Positions 20,364-33,000 of a DNA stretch of 64,000 nt are shown one piece after another (position 1 is the first letter of the stretch; the number at the start of each line of letters is the position of its first letter). Made by a program: the position numbers and the translations under genes. The stretch comes from Ampullaceana balthica (lineage: Eukaryota > Mollusca > Gastropoda > Lymnaeidae), in contig CALYLW010000333.1 of assembly GCA_944989445.1 (NCBI GenBank), positions 53,417-117,416 of the forward strand, given 5' to 3'. A model generated the notes under the pieces. That model ran no database searches. It saw nothing but the letters and a program-made list of their open reading frames with translations, and was not told the DNA's origin.

Positions 20364-23300
20364 CAGTGGTTCCCAAACTTTTTTTTACCCGTGGACCCCT
20401 TTTAAATTCAAAACTTTCCCACGGACCCCCAAATGAAAAACGTACATAAATGCAAGGTATACAAATTTACTAATTTAAAAAAAAACAATTTGTTGAAGGT
20501 TTATTTATTTAGATATAACTTTTGTTTAAATTTTTTAAAAAAATTAATGACTTGAATGAACTTATGAGATTTTATGAGTCTATTTATGTCCGGCTCAATG
20601 TTTGTGAGTAACAAACGCAAATCTCCACGAGCACTAATGGCTAGCCGGTTTCTTTTGTTTGTGATGGGGTTCATTACGGCACTGAATCCACCTTCTACCA
20701 AAAGGGAAGACGGGAAAGCAGTCAACAACTTCTGTAAAATAACCCATAATGCAGGATATAAAATTGGGATCTCTTTTTGTAACCAGAATGTGTGGTATCA
20801 TTCTTGAAACATTGGTTTAAGTTCCTCATTTGTGGATAATTCAATAAGTAGCTCCTGTATTAGTATGGATTCATATATATCTGGAAACTGAGTTTGTTCC
20901 CCAGCAAAAGGGTTCGACGCCCCAGTCGGGAATATCCATGTGAAAAATGTCTTCAAATTTTTTGTTCAGATCTGCAAGAAGAGCCGTTAAGTGTTGACAA
21001 TAGGCAAGCAAGTCTTCACCTCTTTTTGCAATTTCGAAAGATTTTGAAACTGAGAACATTCTACTCTCCCCAAGTTTTGTTTACAGAATTTTTTTTGCAA
21101 CAAACGCAGATAATACGCTTTTAGTTTTGATTAAATTTAATTGGTCACCTTGTAGTTTCAAATTAGTTTCGTTAAATTTGGCAAACAAATCTGTCATGTA
21201 GGCTATGTTATTTTTTGAGTTAATTAAATTTTGTCTCAAATCATTGTCTTTGCCTTCCACGAATTCCAGCACTGAATCAAAGAGAGCATTAAATCAATTT
21301 AAACATGCCCTTTTAGATAACCAACGTACTTCTGTGTGAATTAGTAAATGATTATAGTCTTCATCATTTTCTAAACAAAGTTTAGCAAATAATCTCTCAT
21401 TGATGGCATTCCATCTGATTTTATTAACTGCTCTAATGACATAATCTAGTGATCCATGCAAACGTTCACTAAGATTTTTTGCAACTAAATGATGTTGATG
21501 AATTACACAATGCACTGAACATTCATTTGGTACAACTTGTTTTAAGTATGCCAGAAAGCCTCGGTATCTTCCAACAATTGCCGGAGCACCGTCAGTAGTA
21601 ACAGAAATGATATTAGTCATGGGTATAGCTTTTTCATCGAAAAATCTTTTAAATTCAGTAAATAAGATTTGACCTTTCGTATCTGTTTCCAAACATTTAG
21701 AAAACAACATTTCTTGGCAAAATTATTCTTCTTTTACAAATTTTACATAAGCTAAAAGTAAAGCATCGTTTCCTGGTAAAGTGGACTCGTCAAGCTGTAG
21801 AGAAAATTCAGATGTTTTTAAGTAATCACACAAAGAATTTTCTACACACTGAGCCATTTTGTCAATCCTTCTTTGGACTGAATTATTGCTCAGTGTAATT
21901 CTTTTTGTGATGTCGAAAGCTGGTTTGTGCAACACAGTGCTTATCACCTCACTTACAGCTGGTAAAATAAGTTCTTCACCAATCGTGTGGGGCTTTCCAG
22001 ACTTTGCAATCAGTAAAGAAATATTATAAGACGCACGCAGTCCATTGTCATCTCGCTTAGATGTTGTCCCCATGAGTTGTTGAAGTGTTGGTGTTTTCAA
22101 ATATATTTTTTTGACTGCTTGAAAAAAAAATCTTTATCTTTTTATCTCTTTGTATTTTCATCAGTTGTTCCTTAAGCTTGGAAGGTTTCATGTATTCATT
22201 CGACAAAGTTTTATTACATAGAAGACACATCGGTAAAATACTATTTTCCTGGTGATGAAATAAAGCCATACTTCGAATATACTGTCTACATTTTATTCTT
22301 CGGCTCACTCATCTATTTAAAAAGGGCACAAAAGTATAAGAAAAATTGTATATAAAAAGTTTTATTTGAAACGTTTAATTAACTATTAAATTTTTCAATT
22401 GAATGCTGCAGTAAAACCCTTTAGAATTATTTGACGTAAGATGTAAGGAAACAATTCTATTTATTTATTTTTTTTCAAAAAACTGTACGATCCCTTACTG
22501 ATTTTTTTTTCATTAAAAAATTTTTTTAAATTTTTTATTAACGTTATGGTATTACTATATTGAAAATGAAAAAATATTTTTTTTTCAAAAGATATCAATT
22601 TTATTTAAATATTATATTTACCTACGTTCAAAAGTACACTATCTGGATAACAATACAAAATTCAACTACATGTATATGAAAACTTCCAAATAACAATACT
22701 AAACTTCTTTTGCCTAAGGTACTAAGATTGGGAAAATTTGTTTATACACTTTGTATCGGCATTACATAAAAGTAAATTATCGATTACGTTTGCGACTCTT
22801 TTAGACTTTATGTTGTAGGCAAGTTATGCATGTAGCAGCACTATTGCATTGCTGTATTTTACTATTTTCGGTAGTCTGTCTACCACCGTGCCATGTTTGT
22901 TATCAACTTAAATAGTTGGCGTCATCTCAAACTTTAAAGGGGGGTGCGGGTGAGAAATTCTCATTTTCAAGTATTTCTATGTTTTAATGTATAAGGTTTC
23001 TAAAAGCAATTTTTTAAATGTTAATTACATTAAAAAATTATCATTATATTTTTAAAATATTTTTAAATATTATTTTGCTAACCCTACAAAAAATGTTTGG
23101 TCGAATTTTGAAGAAGAAAAAAGTTTTTTGCTGACTCGATTCCTGTATTTGGAATCGTCCAACATATCAAATGGAAATCAATATCAATGGAAAGCTGGAT
23201 TCTTCCTGCTTTAGATAAATATAACTTCCCGACACGTCAAAATTTACCCAACCCTGCAATCATCGTCATTTCCGTTAAAAGATGGTACTTTTATGACCTA

Positions 23301-23628
23301 CATATAGGGTCTCCGCCTTTCTCACGCATCAAACTTTCAATAAACCAAACATTTTGATTGGTTACAGCTGTGGAAATATTGTCGTTATACTTTTGCTTCT
23401 AGGTGAAAGCAATTTATTTTACTCAGGACCTAAAAATCGCTACATTGTTCTTTATTTTTATTTCGGTAATGATAAAAAAGAACATAATTTTATTATTTTT
23501 ATACTAAACCTTGCGCGGACCCCCTGACGTTGTCCAGGGACCCCCAAATCAATTTTAATTTTCCACGGACCCCCTGAATGGTTCCGCGGACCCCTGGGGG
23601 TCCGTACGGACCACTTTGGGAACCACTG
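20364..23628 (-). mobile_element. Complete but inactive hAT transposon (ZBED5-like)
   Basis: 3265 bp bounded by inverted termini CAGTGGTTCCCAAA (left) and its complement TTTGGGAACCACTG (right), with identical AGCTAGCT on both sides. Subterminal GGACCCC-rich blocks flank the coding part. The transposase runs on the minus strand in the left half. About 1.3 kb of AT-rich 5' sequence (22310-23600) contains no other gene. The perfect target duplication suggests moderately recent insertion, although the transposase frame is broken. Confidence 0.92.
20501..22308 (-). pseudogene. hAT transposase (ZBED5/FAM200-like), frameshifted
   Basis: Six minus-strand fragments in family order: 22057-22308 with the first half of a BED finger (CLLCNKTLSNEYMKPSKLKE; the His ligands are lost), 21723-22100 (SLLIAKSGKPHTIGEELILP, QLDEST), 21294-21710 (the catalytic-core segment with VTTDGAPAIVG and VHCVIHQHHL), 21081-21272, 20871-21059, and 20501-20728 with the C-terminal dimerisation end. 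At least four frameshifts or stops separate them. The protein would have cut and joined the hAT ends; it cannot be made from this copy. Summed length, about 550 residues, fits the family. Confidence 0.88.
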
Positions 23629-23636
23629 AGCTAGCT
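23629..23636 (+). repeat. hAT target-site duplication, right
   Basis: AGCTAGCT directly right of the element; pairs with 20356-20363. Confidence 0.9.
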
Positions 23637-23658
23637 TATCGAATGTTTGAATATTAAT

Positions 23659-24010
23659 TAGAGCTGTTCACGATTAATTTAAATTTAATCGTTAACTTTT
23701 GAAAAATTAATGATTAATTAATCGTTAGTTTCGATTAAAGCCAAAAATTGAAATTTATTGTGTCATAAGTAACATTTATTAAAATACTTGTTAAAAATCG
23801 AAATAACACTGGAATGCCTTCTTTATATGCCATCTTTTAACCAACTGCGCAAACAGACAAGTGTTTTGACATTAGTTGGTTCAAGTGTTGAGCATGTCTT
23901 ATTGACAATATAACAAGCCGAGCTGAACAATCGTTCACATAGCTTTAGATTGTCTCAGCTGTAGTTTCCGATACTGTAGTGGATGTTTGATATGCAGGTG
24001 ATATGTAAGC
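23659..24010 (-). pseudogene. Second hAT transposase C-terminal fossil
   Basis: The minus strand encodes ERLFSSACYIVNKTCSTLEP followed by TNVKTLVCLRSW (about 23825-23945), the conserved hAT dimerisation region of the Ac/ZBED1 type. A terminus-like TAGAGCTGTTCACGATTAAT lies at 23659 with internal TTAATCGTTA repeats. The rest of the transposase and the other end are missing. It is unrelated to the ZBED5-like element that ends 22 bp away. Confidence 0.8.
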
Positions 24011-24489
24011 AAAGTGTTAGAACCATGGTATTTATGTTCCCTTTAAGCAGCGCTGGAGTTTAGAATCACCGCGCAGCAAATTTGGTAAAATATTGCACAA
24101 AATATGGACGTTGTGCAACTTTGCACAAAAGTTGTTTTTTTTTAAATTTTGCACGCGGACCAACGAAGCTTAGACTTAGAGGGAACATTGCATGGTAGGC
24201 AAACGATTTCTCTCAATGGACACAATAACACGTATCAACATTTTGAACATTCACGTCAGTCAATAGTTAAAAATCAAAATGTTGGTGTAATCGTCCGGAA
24301 ATTAGTTTATATATTGATCGGCCGAAATATTTTACTTTTTGACTTCTAGTACATTGTAAGTGGTGGGTCGATTAATCGTTAAAAAAATTTAATATACAAA
24401 CATCTGCTGTTATGAAAATCCCAGCTTTCTCAGAAAGACCTTTGCAATTTACCAGCAAGCCCTCATGGCTACGGGCACAGAAATCTGTA
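24011..24489. other. No gene recognised
   Basis: AT-rich DNA, possibly more of the degraded second hAT. No domain is visible in the 66-codon frame at 24149. Confidence 0.4.
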
Positions 24490-24765
24490 GTTGGTATACT
24501 GATAACTACATATGTCTTAATTGGGCCTTGCTTCTACTTAGGTCATTCATAGGTCTTGATTTGGCCCTACTTCTAATTAGGACATCCACAGATCTTAATT
24601 TGGCTCTACTTCTACTTAGGGCATCCACAGGTCTTAATTTGGCCCTGCTTCTACTTAGGGCATCAATATGTCTAAATTTGGCCCTACTTCCACTTAGGGC
24701 ATCCATATGTCTTATTTAACTTTGCTTCTTCTTAGAGCCTCTTTATGGCTTATATCCACCCTGCT
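24490..24765 (+). repeat. 39-bp minisatellite
   Basis: About seven diverged units of CTTAATTTGGCCCTACTTCT followed by ACTTAGGGCATCCACAGGT. The period is thirteen codons, which leaves frames open on both strands. It abuts the 24808 array. Confidence 0.88.
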
Positions 24766-25876
24766 CTTGCGTTGCTTACCACGTTACCACGAAGTTGAAA
24801 CTTTTAAAATCCTTTATATTAACTCGTGGTGTCTGCTTGCGCCCTTGATTGCTTGCTTGCTTGCTTGTCGCCAAAACGTTGGATCGATTTTTAACCCACT
24901 TGCTCGTAAGCTAGCGAGCTGAAATGTTGCAGGACGTTTTGTACCGATGATAAAAACAATGTATCAAAATTTCAGATCGATCGCATGTACCGTAATTAAA
25001 TTATTGATTTTTAAAAATTATTTTATTTATTCCTATGTATCATGCTATTTTTTGAGATAGAGCGTCGCTGTGCGTATTATATTGAACAAAATTTCTGTCG
25101 CGCAAAAAGGTGTGTATTTTATTGACAACTCTTTTTATAAACATATTCCTGATCGGTGCGCATTATATTAAACATGTTTTACGACACAACTGCAATTTTC
25201 TATTTCTGGATGGTCTGGCGCTGCGTATTATAATGAACACTCTTTTAGTTACTTCTCGTACATAACGGATTTATAGTAAAAAAAAATTTTTTTACGGGTT
25301 TTTTAAATTAAATCCTTTATATTAACTCGTGGTGTCTGCAGCCGCCCTTGATTGCTTGCTTGTCGCCAAAACTTTGGATCGATTTTTAACCCACTTGCTA
25401 GACAGCTAGCGGGCAGAAATTTTGCAGGCAGTTTTGTACCGATGATAAAAACAATGTATCAAAATTGCTGATCGATCACATTTACCGTAATTAAATTATT
25501 GATTTTTTAGTTTATTTTATTTATTCCTATGTATCTTGCTATTTTTTGAGATAGAGCGTCGCGGTGCGTATTATATTGAACAACCTTTCAGTCGCGCAAT
25601 AAGGTGCGTATTTTATTGACAACTCTTTTTATAAACATATTCCTGATCGGTGCGCATTATATTAAACATGTTTTACAACACAACTGCAATTTTGTATTTT
25701 TGGATGGTCTTGCGCTGCGTATTATAATGAACATTCTTTTAGTTACGTCTCGTACATAAAGGATTTATAGTGAAAAACGTAGTTTTTTTTACGTTTAATA
25801 AAAAAATCCATTATATTAACTCGTGGTGTCTGTTTGCGTGCTTGCTTGTCGCCAAAACATCATACAATTTTTTTTT

Positions 25877-26132
25877 GTATTCTTACTGGACCCCCGCTTT
25901 GAGTGTATTCTTACTGGACCCCGCTTTGAGCGTATTCTAACAGGACCCCGCTTTCTTGAGCGTATTCTTACTGGACCCCGCTTTCTTAAGCGTATTCTTA
26001 CTGGACCCCGCTTTGAGCGTATTATTACTGGACCCCGCTTTCTTGAGCGTATTCTTACTGGACCCTGCTTTGAACGTATTCTTACTGGACCACGCTTTGA
26101 GCGTATTCTTACTGGACCCCACTTTCTTGAGC
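25877..26132 (+). repeat. 27/30-bp minisatellite of array unit 1 (type copy)
   Basis: Nine monomers of GTATTCTTACTGGACCCCGC plus TTTGAGC (27 bp) or TTTCTTGAGC (30 bp). Equivalent blocks lie at 28206, 30538, 32863 (ten monomers), 35219, 37547 and 39878. Both monomer lengths are multiples of three, so long frames stay open on both strands (SSKNTLKAG on minus, LSVFLLDPA on plus). The first monomers match the start of the foldback arm at 43272 and the last matches its end. Confidence 0.93.
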
Positions 26133-26964
26133 GGAGACATCGTGTATTACTGGGCTGTAACTATGAATCGATCTATGAGAATTTTGCTTGACAATAAAAG
26201 GGGTCAAATGTTGGGGTACATTATTATAAAAAAAATTAATTGTCAATGATTGTCTCTGTAATTATGTGAGTAACAAAGTCAATTTTAATAATGTTGATTT
26301 GGTTTCTACATTCAAATTACAAATCTTATGAAACTTTAGAAATAAATAAATCGAATAAAATAGAGAAATGATTTTGTTTGGTTTTCATGTTAACTGATAG
26401 TTAAAGTCATTGCATTTCATTGTATCCCAAATGAAAGGGATCGAAGTGAAGTGGCGTACCACTTCCATAAATATGTACATAAAGGAACTTCGGAACAAGC
26501 AGAACATAAGTTTATAAAGATACATAAAGATTAAACTTAATATATTTATTCATTGTCTCCGTGACTATAAATATATTCAGTATTTAAAGTATACTTTTTA
26601 TTTGAAATTAATTTTTTGTAAGCAAAAGTGTAAGTTACTGAAAATAATATTTTTAAGTAACACAAGTTAATAATAATGTTTCTCACAGTATCGCAAATTA
26701 TATTTAAAAATGAGTTTAAAACTATTTTAAACTTCTTACCTTGTCAGCGAAATTTTCTCTACAACAATTCAATATTAAAATATATTAGTACAGTGCGTTC
26801 TGGTGCTGCGATGACGGGCACATGAGATGTTTTAAATACAAATTTAAAGTTTTCTTTCTCAGTGACAAAATATAGTGCACATGTTTTTACCGATATAGTT
26901 AAAAATATAATTGTATTATCATATATATATTTACCCTCAATTATCACTGACTGTGGCCTAATGC

Positions 26965-27042
26965 TAAGATAAGCGCAGGACGCAATAATCTTCTGTATAG
27001 AAGGAGCGTCTGTCAGATAAGATAAGATAAGATAAGATAAGA
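26965..27042 (+). mobile_element. LINE-type 3' tail inside array unit (type copy)
   Basis: GATAAGCGCAGGACGCAATA, TATAGAAGGAGCGTCTGTCA and then GATAA repeats match the 3' end of the LINE at 57903-57965 in inverted orientation. It recurs in every array unit, with four to five GATAA repeats in some and fewer in others, and at 45925 and 52265. Confidence 0.8.
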
Positions 27043-30000
27043 CATCACTTTGCTTTTTTTTTAAATTGGATAATCAGTTTGGTTTTCAGATTAACATTGC
27101 GTTGATTAACACGTTACCAAGAAGTTGAATCTTTTTAAATCCTTTATATTAACTCGTGGTGTCTGCGGCCGCCCTTGATTGCTTGCTTGCTTGCTTGTCG
27201 CCAAAACTTTTGATTGATTTTTAACACACTTCCTCGTAAGATAGCGAGCTAAAATTTTGCAGGCAGTTTTGTACCGATGATAAAAACAATGTATCAAAAT
27301 TTCAGATTGATCGCATGTACCGTAATTGAATTATTGATTGTTTAGATAATTTTATTTATTTCTATGTATCATTTTATTTTTTTAGATAGAGTATAAGGGT
27401 GCGCATTATATTAAACAACCTTTCTGTCGCGCAATAAGGTGCGTATTTTATTGACAACTCTTTTTATAAACATATTCCTGATCGGTGCGCATTATATTAA
27501 ACATGTTTTACGACACAACTGCAATTTTCTATTTCTGGATGGTCTGGCGCTGCGTATTATAATGAACACTCTTTTAGTTACTTCTCGTACATAACGGATT
27601 TATAGTAAAAAAATTTTTTTTACGGGTTTTTTTAAATTAAATCCTTTATATTAACTCGTGGTGTCTGCAGCCGCCCTTGATTGCTTGCTTGTCGCCAAAA
27701 CTTTGGATCGATTTTTAACCCACTTGCTAGACAGCTAGCGGGCAGAAATTTTGCAGGCAGTTTTGTACCGATGATAAAAACAATGTATCAAAATTGCTGA
27801 TCAATCACATTTACCGTAATTAAATTATTGATTTTTTAGTTTATTTTATTTATTCCTATGTATCATGCTATTTTTTGAGATAGAGCGTCGCGGTGCGTAT
27901 TATATTGAACAACCTTTCAGTCGCGCAATAAGGTGCGTATTTTATTGACAACTCTTTTTATAAACATATTCCTGATCGGTGCGCATTATATTAAACATGT
28001 TTTACAACACAACTGCAATTTTGTATTTTTGGATGGTCTTGCGCTGCGTATTATAATGAACATTCTTTTAGTTACGTCTCGTACATAAAGGATTTATAGT
28101 GAAAAACGTAGTTTTTTTTACGTTTAATAAAAAAATCCATTATATTAACGCGTGGTGTCTGTTTGCGTGCTTGCTTGTCGCCAAAACATCATACAATTTT
28201 TTTTTGTATTCTTACTGGACCCCCGCTTTGAGTGTATTCTTACTGGACCCCGCTTTGAGCGTATTCTAACAGGACCCCGCTTTCTTGAGCGTATTCTTAC
28301 TGGACCCCGCTTTCTTAAGCGTATTCTTACTGGACCCCGCTTTGAGCGTATTATTACTGGACCCCGCTTTCTTGAGCGTATTCTTACTGGACCCTGCTTT
28401 GAACGTATTCTTACTGGACCACGCTTTGAGCGTATTCTTACTGGACCCCACTTTCTTGAGCGGAGACATCGTGTATTACTGGGCTGGAACTATGAATCGA
28501 TCTATGAGAATTTTGCTTGACAATAAAAGGGGTCAAATGTTGGGGTACATTATTATAAAAAAAATATATTAATTGTCAATGATTGTCTCTGTAATTATGT
28601 GAGTAACAAAGTCAATTTTAATAATGTTGATTTGGTTTCTACATTCAAATTACAAATCTTATGAAACTTTAGAAATAAATAAATCGAATAAAATAGAGAA
28701 ATGATTTTGTTTGGTTTTCATGTTAACTGATAGTTAAAGTCATTGCATTTCATTGTATCCCAAATGAAAGGGATCGAAGTGAAGTGGCGTACCACTTCCA
28801 TAAATATGTACATAAAGGAACTTCGGAACAAGCAGAACATAAGTTTATAAAGATACATAAAGATTAAACTTAATATATTTATTCATTGTCTCCGTGACTA
28901 TAAATATATTCAGTATTTAAAGTATACTTTTTATTTGAAATTAATTTTTTGTAAGCAAAAGTGTAAGTTACTGAAAATAATATTTTTAAGTAACACAAGT
29001 TAATAATAATGTTTCTCACAGTATCGCAAATTATATTTAAAAATGAGTTTAAAACTATTTTAAACTTCTTACCTTGTCAGCGAAATTTTCTCTACAACAA
29101 TTCAATATTAAAATATATTAGTACAGTGCGTTCTGGTGCTGCGATGACGGGCACATGAGATGTTTTAAATACAAATTTAAAGTTTTCTTTCTCAGTGACA
29201 AAATATAGTGCACATGTTTTTACCGATATAGTTAAAAATATAATTGTATTATCATATATATATTTACCCTCAATTATCACTGACTGTGGCCTAATGCTAA
29301 GATAAGCGCAGGACGCAATAATCTTCTGTATAGAAGGAGCGTCTGTCAGATAAGATAAGATAAGATAAGATAAGACATCACTTTGCTTTTTTTTTAAATT
29401 GGATAATCAGTTTGGTTTTCAGATTAACATTGCGTTGATTAACACGTTACCAAGAAGTTGAATCTTTTTAAATCCTTTATATTAACTCGTGGTGTCTGCG
29501 GCCGCCCTTGATTGCTTGCTTGCTTGCTTGTCGCCAAAACTTTTGATTGATTTTTAACACACTTCCTCGTAAGATAGCGAGCTAAAATTTTGCAGGCAGT
29601 TTTGTACCGATGATAAAAACAATGTATCAAAATTTCAGATTGATCGCATGTACCGTAATTGAATTATTGATTGTTTAGATAATTTTATTTATTTCTATGT
29701 ATCATTTTATTTTTTTAGATAGAGTATACGGGTGCGCATTATATTAAACAACCTTTCTGTCGCGCAATAAGGTGCGTATTTTATTGACAACTCTTTTTAT
29801 AAACATATTCCTGATCGGTGCGCATTATATTAAACATGTTTTACGACACAACTGCAATTTTCTATTTCTGGATGGTCTGGCGCTGCGATTATAATGAACA
29901 TTCTTTTAGTTACTTCTCGTACATAAACGGATTTATAGTAAAAAAATTTTTTTTACGGGTTTTTTAAATTAAATCCTTTATATTAACTCGTGGTGTCTGC

Positions 30001-33000
30001 AGCCGCCCTTGATTGCTTGCTTGTCGCCAAAACTTTGGATCGATTTTTAACCCACTTGCTAGACAGCTAGCGGGCAGAAATTTTGCAGGCAGTTTTGTAC
30101 CGATGATAAAAACAATGTATCAAAATTGCTGATCGATCACATTTACCGTAATTAAATTATTGATTTTTTAGTTTATTTTATTTATTCCTATGTATCATGC
30201 TATTTTTTGAGATAGAGCGTCGCGGTGCGTATTATATTGAACAACCTTTCAGTCGCGCAATAAGGTGCGTATTTTATTGACAACTCTTTTTATAAACATA
30301 TTCCTGATCGGTGCGCATTATATTAAACATGTTTTACAACACAACTGCAATTTTGTATTTTTGGATGGTCTTGCGCTGCGTATTATAATGAACATTCTTT
30401 TAGTTACGTCTCGTACATAAAGGATTTATAGTGAAAAACGTAGTTTTTTTTACGTTTAATAAAAAAATCCATTATATTAACGCGTGGTGTCTGTTTGCGT
30501 GCTTGCTTGTCGCCAAAACATCATACAATTTTTTTTTGTATTCTTACTGGACCCCCGCTTTGAGTGTATTCTTACTGGACCCCGCTTTGAGCGTATTCTA
30601 ACAGGACCCCGCTTTCTTGAGCGTATTCTTACTGGACCCCGCTTTCTTAAGCGTATTCTTACTGGACCCCGCTTTGAGCGTATTATTACTGGACCCCGCT
30701 TTCTTGAGCGTATTCTTACTGGACCCTGCTTTGAACGTATTCTTACTGGACCACGCTTTGAGCGTATTCTTACTGGACCCCACTTTCTTGAGCGGAGACA
30801 TCGTGTATTACTGGGCTGGAACTATGAATCGATCTATGAGAATTTTGCTTGACAATAAAAGGGGTCAAATGTTGGGGTACATTATTATAAAAAAAATATA
30901 TTAATTGTCAATGATTGTCTCTGTAATTATGTGAGTAACAAAGTCAATTTTAATAATGTTGATTTGGTTTCTACATTCAAATTACAAATCTTATGAAACT
31001 TTAGAAATAAATAAATCGAATAAAATAGAGAAATGATTTTGTTTGGTTTTCATGTTAACTGATAGTTAAAGTCATTGCATTTCATTGTATCCCAAATGAA
31101 AGGGATCGAAGTGAAGTGGCGTACCACTTCCATAAATATGTACATAAAGGAACTTCGGAACAAGCAGAACATAAGTTTATAAAGATACATAAAGATTAAA
31201 CTTAATATATTTATTCATTGTCTCCGTGACTATAAATATATTCAGTATTTAAAGTATACTTTTATTTGAAATTAATTTTTTGTAAGCAAAAGTGTAAGTT
31301 ACTGAAAATAATATTTTTAAGTAACACAAGTTAATAATAATGTTTCTCACAGTATCGCAAATTATATTTAAAAATGAGTTTAAAACTATTTTAAACTTCC
31401 TACCTTGTCAGCGAAATTTTCTCTACAACAATTCAATATTAAAATATATTAGTACAGTGCGTTCTGGTGCTGCGATGACGGGCACATGAGATGTTTTAAA
31501 TACAAATTTAAAGTTTTCTTTCTCAGTGACAAAATATAGTGCACATGTTTTTACCGATATAGTTAAAAATATAATTGTATTATCATATATATATTTACCC
31601 TCAATTATCACTGACTGTGGCCTAATGCTAAGATAAGCGCAGGACGCAATAATCTTCTGTATAGAAGGAGCGTCTGTCAGATAAGATAAGATAAGATAAG
31701 ACATCACTTTGCTTTTTTTTTAAATTGGATAATCAGTTTGGTTTTCAGATTAACATTGCGTTGATTAACACGTTACCAAGAAGTTGAATCTTTTTAAATC
31801 CTTTATATTAACTCGTGGTGTCTGCGGCCGCCCTTGATTGCTTGCTTGCTTGCTTGTCGCCAAAACTTTTGATTGATTTTTAACACACTTCCTCGTAAGA
31901 TAGCGAGCTAAAATTTTGCAGGCAGTTTTGTACCGATGATAAAAACAATGTATCAAAATTTCAGATTGATCGCATGTACCGTAATTGAATTATTGATTGT
32001 TTAGATAATTTTATTTATTTCTATGTATCATTTTATTTTTTTAGATAGAGTATAAGGGTGCGCATTATATTAAACAACCTTTCTGTCGCGCAATAAGGTG
32101 CGTATTTTATTGACAACTCTTTTTATAAACATATTCCTGATCGGTGCGCATTATATTAAACATGTTTTACGACACAACTGCAATTTTCTATTTCTGGATG
32201 GTCTGGCGCTGCGATTATAATGAACACTCTTTTAGTTACTTCTCGTACATAACGGATTTATAGTAAAAAAAATTTTTTTACGGGTTTTTTAAATTAAATC
32301 CTTTATATTAACTCGTGGTGTCTGCAGCCGCCCTTGATTGCTTGCTTGTCGCCAAAACTTTAGATCGATTTTTAACCCACTTGCTAGACAGCTAGCGGGC
32401 AGAAATTTTGCAGGCAGTTTTGTACCGATGATAAAAACAATGTATCAAAATTGCTGATCGATCACATTTACCGTAATTAAATTATTGATTTTTTAGTTTA
32501 TTTTATTTATTCCTATGTATCATGCTATTTTTTGAGATAGAGCGTCGCGGTGCGTATTATATTGAACAACCTTTCAGTCGCGCAATAAGGTGCGTATTTT
32601 ATTGACAACTCTTTTTATAAACATATTCCTGATCGGTGCGCATTATATTAAACATGTTTTACAACACAACTGCAATTTTGTATTTTTGGATGGTCTTGCG
32701 CTGCGTATTATAATGAACATTCTTTTAGTTACGTCTCGTACATAAAGGATTTATAGTGAAAAACGTAGTTTTTTTTACGTTTAATAAAAAAATCCATTAT
32801 ATTAACTCGTGGTGTCTGTTTGCGTGCTTGCTTGTCGCCAAAACATCATACAATTTTTTTTTGTATTCTTACTGGACCCCCGCTTTGAGTGTATTCTTAC
32901 TGGACCCCGCTTTGAGCGTATTCTAACAGGACCCCGCTTTCTTGAGCGTATTCTTACTGGACCCCGCTTTCTTAAGCGTATTCTTACTGGACCCCGCTTT

